Shown: in pieces, positions 14,970-21,147 of the stretch
How positions within the stretch are numbered: position 1 is the first letter of the stretch
Layout: each line of letters starts with the position of its first letter
From: DAOTYX01 sp034434635
GTDB lineage: Bacteria; Chloroflexota; Anaerolineae; B4-G1; DUEL01
DNA length: 35,252 nt
NCBI GenBank assembly: GCA_034434635.1
Contig: DAOTYX010000106.1
Span: 1-35,252, forward strand
Direction of reading: 5' to 3'
Program-made: the position numbers and the translations under genes
The notes under the pieces: model-generated
The model's database searches: none
What the model saw: only the letters and a program-made list of their open reading frames with translations
What the model was told of the DNA's origin: nothing

Positions 14970-15815
14970 TCACTTTCTGTCTGACCCGGCCATTTCGATG
15001 ACCATGTCCGCAGCCACGGGATATGCTCGCCCACAATCGGGACAGCGGTAATGTCCCTCGTACAGGCTCAGGCCGTCGTGGCGGCAGACAGGACAACGCA
15101 GTACGTCCGCCAGCGGGCGCACTCCGCCGCCACGCGGCGCGCCCTGCTTCACCGCCCACACGAGATCGTAGTCCACCTGCCATCGCTGGATGCGCACCTG
15201 CTCCAGCGGGAGCGTGCGCAGGAAGGATTCCAGCGCCGGGCGTCGGAAGGCACGTCCGGGCAGGAAGGGAGCATCTGGGCCGACTCGGTTCGAGGTCAAC
15301 AGTACACCGCCCGGACGGAGCACGCGCACCATCTCGCGCAGCACACCGCGCGGGTCGGGAGTGAACTCCAACACCTCCAGGCAGGTCACGGCATCGAAGG
15401 TGTCGTCAACAAACGGCAGCCTGCGGGCATCTTGCCAGATCAGGTCCACCTGGCCGGGGTAAGGGCTGATCCGCCGTGCCGCCTCGGCCAGCATGCGCCG
15501 CGACAGGTCGAGCCCGACCACTCGTCCCTGGAAATGAGGCTGAAAGAGCAGCGCCCGCGGCAACCGTCCCGTCCCGGTGCCTACGTCCAGCACGAATGGG
15601 GATGGCACCGTCTCCAGGGCCATCGCCAGCGGCAGGCCCAGGAACCATTGTTCATCGCCGGGGTCGAACCGCTTGATCCGCTCGTAAGCCCCGGCGGCCC
15701 AATCATAGAGCAGGGTGACCACACGCGGCCCCAGGTAAGTGCCCTCGGCAACCACGAACTGCCAGTAGGCCAGCCCCACTGCAACGAGGACCACGCCCAA
15801 CCACACCCAGACCAT
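14970..15815 (-). CDS. Membrane-anchored SAM-dependent methyltransferase with C-terminal zinc ribbon
   Basis: A 281-residue protein. Residues 1-25 (MVWVWLGVVLVAVGLAYW...) form one membrane helix. The class I methyltransferase domain follows: FVLDVGTGTGRLPRAL is SAM motif I, VVGLDLSRRML the acidic loop, and DARRLPFVDDTFDAVTCLEVLEF motif II. The C-terminus carries CPVC and CPDC (LRCPVCRHDGL...YRCPDCGRAYPV), a Trm112-like or rubredoxin-like zinc ribbon normally found as a separate partner or an N-terminal domain. The ATG at 15815 overlaps the preceding stop (TAATG), showing translational coupling. The substrate is unknown; membrane anchoring suggests a lipid, quinone or envelope substrate. Confidence 0.85.
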   Translation of the reverse strand: MVWVWLGVVLVAVGLAYWQFVVAEGTYLGPRVVTLLYDWAAGAYERIKRFDPGDEQWFLGLPLAMALETVPSPFVLDVGTGTGRLPRALLFQPHFQGRVVGLDLSRRMLAEAARRISPYPGQVDLIWQDARRLPFVDDTFDAVTCLEVLEFTPDPRGVLREMVRVLRPGGVLLTSNRVGPDAPFLPGRAFRRPALESFLRTLPLEQVRIQRWQVDYDLVWAVKQGAPRGGGVRPLADVLRCPVCRHDGLSLYEGHYRCPDCGRAYPVAADMVIEMAGSDRK

Positions 15816-16663
15816 TACAGTGCCCCGGCCACCAGAAGCATGGCCGCAGCCAGCCAGGGCCAGACGCGATGGGCCCAGTTGCTGACAGGGTTGCCGGCCC
15901 ATACCATCAACAGCCACTGGGGAAAAAGCAGGAAGGCCAACAGGAGCACCATCAGCGGTTGGTGGAGAGGCAGGAAAAGCAGAGCCGCAACGGCCTGACC
16001 GGCGATCCACGTCCCGGGCCCACGCCCGGCCACAGCCAGCGCGAAGGCAGCAGCCGCAACCAGCGAGGGCAGGGTCGCGGGAGCGAAAGCCAGATGGCCG
16101 ACCAGCCAGGGCAACCCCAGGCGCGTAACGCCGTCCCATGCGCTGGCCGGGTGACCCTGTCCGTCATCCAGCACCACCGCCAGTTCCATCAGGGCGACAG
16201 CGGCCAGGGTGAGCAGCACGACCCCGGGACCGATGGCAGCAGCCACCAGCAGCGATAAGAGCAACCCTGCTGTTGCCGCCCCCAACCCGCGCCCTGCCAC
16301 CGGCAAGAAGACCGTCTCCCCCCAGGCTCGCAGTTGCCCCAACCAGCGGGCGAACCGGTAAGCAGGGGAGTCAGGCTGGGCATAGGGTAGGAGCGGCAGG
16401 CTATCCCCCAGGCGCCAGTGTCGCCAGCGACGCAGTGGGCCGGCCCAGTCCGTCGTCGCCAGCGCCCCCCACAGCGTCCCCCAGCCGGCCTCGACCAACA
16501 GCAGGATCAGCGCCAGACGCAGCAAGACAGAGGGGGAGAAGGACAGGGCGCCGGAGGCCAGAGCGCCGCAGGCTACTGCCCAGGCCGGGAGGGCCCAGGC
16601 CAACCTGCGGCCGGCACGCCCGTGGAGGCGGACCAATCCACCGCTGCGCAGTTCGGGGATCAC
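15815..16663 (-). CDS. Polytopic membrane protein of unknown function
   Basis: A 282-residue hydrophobic protein with about seven to eight predicted membrane helices (for example WALPAWAVACGALASGALSF, LLRLALILLLVEAGWGTL, AATAGLLLSLLVAAAIGPG, VVLLTLAAVALMELAVVL, AVAALLFLPL, LMVLLLAFLLF). I do not recognise the family; the many small residues and the conserved-looking DWAGPLRRWRHW loop do not identify it. The start is uncertain: GTG 16663 lies essentially at the predicted transcription start of the strong promoter just upstream, so translation would be leaderless. It begins the operon with the methyltransferase, TPR protein and FAH enzyme. Confidence 0.7.
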   Translation of the reverse strand: MIPELRSGGLVRLHGRAGRRLAWALPAWAVACGALASGALSFSPSVLLRLALILLLVEAGWGTLWGALATTDWAGPLRRWRHWRLGDSLPLLPYAQPDSPAYRFARWLGQLRAWGETVFLPVAGRGLGAATAGLLLSLLVAAAIGPGVVLLTLAAVALMELAVVLDDGQGHPASAWDGVTRLGLPWLVGHLAFAPATLPSLVAAAAFALAVAGRGPGTWIAGQAVAALLFLPLHQPLMVLLLAFLLFPQWLLMVWAGNPVSNWAHRVWPWLAAAMLLVAGAL

Positions 16664-16670
16664 AAGGAAG

Positions 16671-16700
16671 ATTATACCACGGCTGGGCCGAAAGGGGCAA
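16671..16700 (-). promoter_or_regulatory. Promoter with consensus -10 for the membrane protein operon
   Basis: On the minus strand: -35 TTGCCC (16700-16695), 18-base spacer, perfect -10 TATAAT (16676-16671). The predicted start near 16664 coincides with the GTG start codon at 16663, suggesting a leaderless message. Confidence 0.7.
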
Positions 16701-16718
16701 GGGAGATAGCCTCGGGAT

Positions 16719-16838
16719 TTCGAAGCAAATCCCAATCTGGGGACGGAGTCGAGGCTTTAGCCGGCGCAAACGTGGCGAAGCCTCGACTCCGGGCGGGAAG
16801 AGCAGCATCAACTTAGCCTAAATCGCTTCTGCTTCGAA
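16719..16838 (+). mobile_element. MITE-like element, copy 1 (120 bp, 9-bp terminal inverted repeats)
   Basis: Bounded by TTCGAAGCA (16719-16727) and its exact inverse TGCTTCGAA (16830-16838). Internally it can fold by GGAGTCGAGGCTT pairing with AAGCCTCGACTCC. It has no coding capacity. A second copy lies inverted at 32382-32512, nearly identical apart from about 11 extra bases in the loop. Homology extends at least 5 bases outside the TTCGAAGCA end (GGGAT). No clear target-site duplication was seen. Confidence 0.8.
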
Positions 16839-16867
16839 TGCCCCCTCCTGTTGGCCTTCGCCGCCGT

Positions 16868-16892
16868 TGCCCGCGGTTTCAACCGCCGGGCA
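16868..16892 (-). repeat. Hairpin immediately after the lipoprotein stop codon
   Basis: TGCCCGCGGTT (16868-16878) pairs with AACCGCCGGGCA (16881-16892) with one bulged base. Read on the minus strand it starts directly after the TGA of the substrate-binding lipoprotein gene. There is no T-run, so it is a weak terminator candidate or a 3'-end stabiliser. Confidence 0.55.
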
Positions 16893-17876
16893 TCACTGCT
16901 GGACACAATACCATTCCACCGCCGCCGGCTCCTGGTCGGCCCACAGTGCGGCGAGCGCCGCCATCATCCCGGCGCGCGACGGCGCGCCGTGCGCGGCGAT
17001 GTCGGCGCGCAGCCCCTCCAGCACCCGGAGGGTGGCGTCGTAGGCAGGATGGGCCAGCGGTCCCGGTCCCGGCCCGCCGGAGACCTCCCGGTAGGCCGCC
17101 GCGAAGCCGGTATCCTCATCCGAAGGCCACGGGGCGACGAAACACACGTCCTGTGCTGCCTCTCCGGCCACGGCGGCGAAGTCCCCCGCCCCCAATGCCG
17201 GCCCGCCGCGCGCCTCTCCCCGCCAGCCAGCGGCCCGCAGCGCCGCCAGCGCCTCACCCGCGCCCACCGGGTCGGCATCCAACAGCACCACGGGTGGGTC
17301 CGCTGCCGCCAGGGAAGCCGCCTCCGCTGGCGACACCACCGCCATCGGGAAGCCTGCCCGCGCCCGGAGCGCCATCTCCAACGGGCCGCCTTCGCTGATC
17401 AGCACCGCCTCGTCCAGGCCATCCAGCAGGGCCGTTGCCAGCGCCTCGGCATCCGCCCCCAGCGGGAAGAGCCCTGCGTCAGGTGGAGGGGCTGGCTCGT
17501 ATGAAGGAGGAACCACGAGCGGGAGGCCAGCAGTCCTGTAATCGGGGAGCGCGGCGGCGGTAGTCGCTGTGCCGAAGTGGCCCATCGCGACCACCACCTG
17601 TGGGTCAAGGGCCAGTTTGCGCGCCTGCTCTCTGGCCATCTGCGGGTCGGCTCCGTCGTCATAGGCCACCAGTTCGACGGCATAGCCCAGCACCCCGCCG
17701 TCCGCGTTCACCTGGCGCAGCGCCAGCCGCACCGCCGGGAAGACGTCGTAGCCCACGTACCGGTAGCGGCCTTCGAAGGGAGCGACCAGGCCGATGCGCA
17801 CCACCGGTCGCACTGCGCCGGGAACGCGGCAGGAGACCAGGAGCAGCAGAGCGAGGAGCAGCAGCGCCGCCTTCAC
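16893..17876 (-). CDS. Periplasmic-binding-fold type 1 lipoprotein (Leu/Ile/Val-BP-like)
   Basis: A 327-residue lipoprotein. VKAALLLLALLLLVSC is a signal sequence with lipobox ending in the lipidated Cys. The mature part has the type 1 binding-protein pattern of branched-chain amino-acid/amide ABC receptors: IGLVAPFEGRYRYVGYDVFPAVRLALRQVNADGG, ELVAYDDGADPQMAREQARKL, VVVAMGHFGTATTAAALP and YDATLRVLEGL. GTG 17876 is chosen because the signal peptide starts there; the longer frame overlaps mltG. No permease or ATPase genes accompany it, so it may work with a distant transporter or as a sensor or envelope protein. It follows mltG by 28 bases, at the end of the alaS-ruvX-mltG operon. Confidence 0.85.
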   Translation of the reverse strand: MKAALLLLALLLLVSCRVPGAVRPVVRIGLVAPFEGRYRYVGYDVFPAVRLALRQVNADGGVLGYAVELVAYDDGADPQMAREQARKLALDPQVVVAMGHFGTATTAAALPDYRTAGLPLVVPPSYEPAPPPDAGLFPLGADAEALATALLDGLDEAVLISEGGPLEMALRARAGFPMAVVSPAEAASLAAADPPVVLLDADPVGAGEALAALRAAGWRGEARGGPALGAGDFAAVAGEAAQDVCFVAPWPSDEDTGFAAAYREVSGGPGPGPLAHPAYDATLRVLEGLRADIAAHGAPSRAGMMAALAALWADQEPAAVEWYCVQQ

Positions 17877-17904
17877 CCGCTGGTGACGACAGGCAGTGGT
17901 TCCG

Positions 17905-19071
17905 TCAGGGGACCGCCCCACCGCATGCCGCATAGTTGGCGTAGTGCTCCTCCTCCGTCACGGCGAAGAGGTGGCTGCCGTCGTTGGCGTGGCAGTCCGC
18001 CATGAAGAAGAAGTAGTCGGTCTGGGCCGGGTTGGCTGCCGCCGCGATGGAGGCCAGTCCAGGGCTGCAGATGGGGCCTGGCGGCAGGCCGAGGTGGCGG
18101 TAGGTGTTGTAGGGGGAGTCCACCTCCAGGTCCTCCAGGTACAGTGGCCTTTTCCACCACCGGCCCGTGTCGGCCTGGTAGCCCAGGGCGTACTGCACGG
18201 TGGGGTCGGCATTCAGGTACCAGCCAGCGTTCAGCCGGTTGAAGTAGACCCCGGCGATGATCGGCCGCTCGTCGGCCATCACTGCCTCCCGCTCGACGAT
18301 GGAGGCCATCGTCACCATCTGATAGACGGTCTGGCCGCGGGCCGCCGCTGCGGCGCGCATCTCCGGCGTGACCCGCTCGCCGAAGGTCGCCAGCATGCGC
18401 GCGACCACGTCATAGGCAGTGGCCTCTTCCGGCAGGCGGTAGGTCTCCGGGAAGAGGAAGCCCTCCAGTGTGGCGGTCGGCGGCAGGGAGCCCAGGAAGT
18501 CGTAGTTGGCCAGGTCGGTCCCTCGCCAGCCGTCGGTGACCAGGGTCAGGAACTCCTCCTGCGGGATGCCGGTCTGGGTGGTCACCTCGACGGCGACCTC
18601 CTCCAGGCGCAACCCTTCGCGGATGGTGAGCACGCGCTCCGGTCGCTGGCCACTCTGCAGCGCCTGAGCGATCTCGGGGATGGTCATCGTCTGGCGAAGG
18701 GTGAAGGTGCCCGCCTCCAGCCCGGCGTCCAGCCCTTCGTACTGGAGGTAGCGGCGGAACAGTTCGGCGTCCGAGACCAGGCCGGCTTCCTGGAGCCGCT
18801 GCCCCACCTGCGCTGCCGTCTCTCCCGGCTGGACGACGAAGGTGACCGGCGTGTCATCATTGCCGGCGGGCTGTTGCAGTTCGGCGGCGTGCAACTGGAT
18901 GTAGGACTCCAGATAAACCTCCTGGGGGGAGCCGCTGCTGCAGAGGGAAAGGCCGCCGCCATTGCCCGACGGTGCACGGCCAGCGCGCAGCACCGTGACA
19001 GTGGCCACCACCACGACCCCGACCGTCACCAGGAAGACCAACGCCCGCCCGACCTGTCGTGCACCCTTCAT
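17905..19071 (-). CDS. mltG: Endolytic peptidoglycan transglycosylase MltG
   Basis: A 388-residue inner-membrane enzyme that cleaves nascent glycan strands and so sets their length. The N-terminal membrane helix is VGRALVFLVTVGVVVVATVTVL, followed by a LysM-like segment (VTFVVQPGETAAQVGQRLQ). The YceG domain carries the catalytic Glu in MASIVEREAVMADERP, then IIAGVYFNRL, LNADPTVQYALG and SPYNTYRHLGLPPGPIC. ATG 19071 overlaps the ruvX stop (ATGA). The ruvX-mltG pairing is a widely conserved gene order. Confidence 0.95.
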   Translation of the reverse strand: MKGARQVGRALVFLVTVGVVVVATVTVLRAGRAPSGNGGGLSLCSSGSPQEVYLESYIQLHAAELQQPAGNDDTPVTFVVQPGETAAQVGQRLQEAGLVSDAELFRRYLQYEGLDAGLEAGTFTLRQTMTIPEIAQALQSGQRPERVLTIREGLRLEEVAVEVTTQTGIPQEEFLTLVTDGWRGTDLANYDFLGSLPPTATLEGFLFPETYRLPEEATAYDVVARMLATFGERVTPEMRAAAAARGQTVYQMVTMASIVEREAVMADERPIIAGVYFNRLNAGWYLNADPTVQYALGYQADTGRWWKRPLYLEDLEVDSPYNTYRHLGLPPGPICSPGLASIAAAANPAQTDYFFFMADCHANDGSHLFAVTEEEHYANYAACGGAVP

Positions 19072-19490
19072 TCCTTCACCCCACCTGTACTGTCCAGGAA
19101 CTCCTGGAGGATGATCGCCGCCGCCACTGCGTCCACCCCCGGACCGCCGCGGCGCCGGCCCTTGCCGGACTGGCGCATGATCTCCTCGGCGGCGAGCGTG
19201 GTGTACCGTTCGTCCCACATCTGCACCGGCACCGGCAGGGCAGCGGCCAGCGCCTGAGTGAACCGCTCCACACGCCGGGCCTGCGGTCCCACCTCGCCGC
19301 GCAGGGTGAACGGTATCCCCACCAGCACCATTTCGACCTGGTGCTCGGCGACCAGCGCGACGATGGCGGCCACGTCCTCCGCCTGCGTGGTATGCTCGAG
19401 GGTGGTCAGCGGGCGCGCCAACGTCCCCGAAGGGTCGCTCAGCGCCACCCCGATTCGCCGTTCTCCAAGGTCGAGGGCCAGGACGCGCAT
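19068..19490 (-). CDS. ruvX: RuvX/YqgF Holliday-junction-resolvase-fold protein (pre-16S rRNA nuclease)
   Basis: A 140-residue protein of the usual RuvX/YqgF size with an RNase H-like fold. The first catalytic Asp is in MRVLALDLGERRIGVALSD; VLVGIPFTLRG and WDERYTTLAAE follow; and GVDAVAAAIILQEFL gives the terminal Asp. The family matures the 5' end of 16S rRNA in E. coli. ATG 19490 has no Shine-Dalgarno sequence: immediately upstream is a 9-bp tandem repeat. The in-frame extension through that repeat would add (FRA)n residues and is rejected as coding. Translation may depend on read-in from the preceding gene. Confidence 0.93.
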   Translation of the reverse strand: MRVLALDLGERRIGVALSDPSGTLARPLTTLEHTTQAEDVAAIVALVAEHQVEMVLVGIPFTLRGEVGPQARRVERFTQALAAALPVPVQMWDERYTTLAAEEIMRQSGKGRRRGGPGVDAVAAAIILQEFLDSTGGVKE

Positions 19491-19497
19491 ATGATCA

Positions 19498-19569
19498 CGA
19501 AAGGCGCGAAAAGCGCGAAAGGCGCGAAAAGCACGAAAAGCGCGAAAGGCGCGAAAGGCGCGAAAGGCA
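19498..19569. repeat. 9-bp minisatellite (eight units) in front of ruvX
   Basis: Eight consecutive 9-base units of CGAAAGGCG/CGAAAAGCG/CGAAAAGCA type with only transitions between them. It fills almost the whole gap between the stop of the gp47-like gene (19574) and the ruvX start (19490), where the ribosome binding site should be. Confidence 0.92.
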
Positions 19570-19573
19570 CGGG

Positions 19574-21082
19574 CTAACCCATCGGCACGATGTGGACGGT
19601 GATGCGCATGGGCAGCAGTGGCATCCACGGCAGCCGTTCGGGCCAGAGCGTCACCTGGGGCGGCTCGGCCAGAGGCAACTCCGCTCCCAACCGGTCGGCC
19701 ACCTGGGAGCGGGGACAGCCCTGCACCAGCCGCTGCACCGTTTCCACGTCGAGACGAGCGGCAGCATAGCCAGTGGCGGTGACGAAGAGGGTCAGGTCGC
19801 CCTCTGGCGACATCTCCTCGGCCATCTCGCCCATCTCAAAAGACGCGCCTACCAGCGTGTAGCCGGGCGGCAGACGCTCGCTCAACGCCGCATAGGCCAC
19901 CGCCTCGGCGTTGTCACGATCCACCGCCATGCCGGTGACCAGGATGCGCATATGCAGCCCCAGGCGGTCTGCCCGTTCGTGGATGAAGCGGTCGAAGGAG
20001 ACCTCGGCCGCCTGGACGGTCAAAGTGGGGCGGAGGAGCGTCTCCGTCGGCTGGATATAGGGAGGTTGTTGCAGCGCCTGGTAGGCTTCCTCGAGCAGTT
20101 GAGCGGTCAGGAGTTCGCGCGCACGGTCCATATCCTCCTGCGAGACCGCGCGCACGTCCTGCGTGGCGCCGCCGGAGGTCGGTTCGGGATTGGTCACCCG
20201 CAGGGCCATGCCAGCCGGGCCTTCGACGTAGTTGATCTGATTGACGTCCACGTTGCCCGCCGGGCCGCTGGTCAATGCTTCGATGGGGGCAGCGGCCTGC
20301 CCCAGCGGGGGGATGGTCACGGACTCGGTGGTGGCGAAGCGGGCGGGAAAACTGGCGGAGGAGGTGCGCACCACCGTGTGGGCGGGAACGACGACCTCCT
20401 GCGCCAGCAGGTTCGTGAAGACCACCGTGCCCGTTGCCTGGCCCGATACGAAGGCGGCGGTGCCGGTGGTTTCCACCTCCAGGTACCCCTCGAAGTAGTC
20501 GCCCGGCCGGCTGGCGGGGATGACGTGGGCTTCCAGGTCCACTGTCTCCGCCGACAGGCTGGCAAAGACGGGGACGACGATGCTCAGGTGCTCCCCGGCG
20601 GGGATGATGGTCACGTCCGCCCAGGGGAGAATGGTGTAAGCGGTGATCAGCAGGACGAGGAGCACCGCCAGGAAGACGGTCGCGCGCATCCCGTGACGGG
20701 TGTGATGCGCCCAGCGCGGGAGGCGGCGTGCTGGCGGCGGCTGAAGGGGAGGTTCCTCTTCCCACCATGCTCTGGGTGGAGGCGTGGGCCGTTCCGGCGA
20801 CGGCCACCTCCAACGTTGGGCGGCAGCCGCCTGCTCGACGGTGGAAAAGGCGGAAAAGCCCATCTGCCGGGCGAGCGCGCGCCGTTCGGGGTCGGGGCTG
20901 ACGACGGCGAACTGTCGCCCCAGCGCTGAAGCCTCACGCCACAGGAGCTGGTAATCGAGAGGGCGGGAGAGGGTGCGCGCTTCCCATGGAAGGTAGAGGA
21001 GAAACCGTCGTTCCTGTACGCGCCGCACACGGTCGCGCAACGCGGCCAGGTCATCATCGGGTTGGAGGGTGATGGTTTCCAT
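19574..21082 (-). CDS. Single-pass membrane protein with baseplate-J/gp47-like ectodomain
   Basis: A 502-residue protein. The cytoplasmic N-terminus (about 1-130) begins METITLQPDDDLAALRDRV and includes a Rossmann-like stretch (FLLYLPW, QFAVVSPDPERRALARQMGF). A membrane helix ATVFLAVLLVLLITAYTIL follows at about 133-152. The outer region resembles the baseplate J/gp47 beta-barrel family: GTVVFTNLLAQEVVVPAHTVVRT, FATTESVTIPPLG, EALTSGPAGNVDVNQIN. This arrangement is known in Chloroflexota and cyanobacteria as non-phage 'baseplate J-like' proteins, and no tail genes are nearby. The role is unknown, perhaps envelope-related given ruvX-mltG. Start ATG 21082 (TTG 21088 also possible); no clear ribosome binding site. 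Confidence 0.75.
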   Translation of the reverse strand: METITLQPDDDLAALRDRVRRVQERRFLLYLPWEARTLSRPLDYQLLWREASALGRQFAVVSPDPERRALARQMGFSAFSTVEQAAAAQRWRWPSPERPTPPPRAWWEEEPPLQPPPARRLPRWAHHTRHGMRATVFLAVLLVLLITAYTILPWADVTIIPAGEHLSIVVPVFASLSAETVDLEAHVIPASRPGDYFEGYLEVETTGTAAFVSGQATGTVVFTNLLAQEVVVPAHTVVRTSSASFPARFATTESVTIPPLGQAAAPIEALTSGPAGNVDVNQINYVEGPAGMALRVTNPEPTSGGATQDVRAVSQEDMDRARELLTAQLLEEAYQALQQPPYIQPTETLLRPTLTVQAAEVSFDRFIHERADRLGLHMRILVTGMAVDRDNAEAVAYAALSERLPPGYTLVGASFEMGEMAEEMSPEGDLTLFVTATGYAAARLDVETVQRLVQGCPRSQVADRLGAELPLAEPPQVTLWPERLPWMPLLPMRITVHIVPMG

Positions 21083-21090
21083 GCGCAATG

Positions 21091-21147
21091 GGGTGCAGGA
21101 GGGGAGCGTTTTCGGGCAAAGCCCAAGAGCGCTTCACCCCTGCACTA
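21091..21147 (-). repeat. Stem-loop directly after the alaS stop codon
   Basis: GGTGCAGG near 21092-21099 pairs with CCTGCAC at 21139-21145, overlapping the TAG stop of alaS (21147-21145), with further imperfect pairing inward and a small inner hairpin GGGC/GCCC. It lies between alaS and the gp47-like gene and could reduce but not abolish read-through. Confidence 0.5.

Noticed and set aside
19490..19628. RuvX start upstream, with an (FRA)n N-terminal extension
   Set aside because: The normal RuvX N-terminus begins at ATG 19490 and the extension is a translated minisatellite overlapping the preceding gene.
19574..21082. Prophage or contractile-tail locus
   Set aside because: Only one baseplate-J-like protein is present; it has a membrane helix and lies in a housekeeping operon without tail, sheath or terminase genes.
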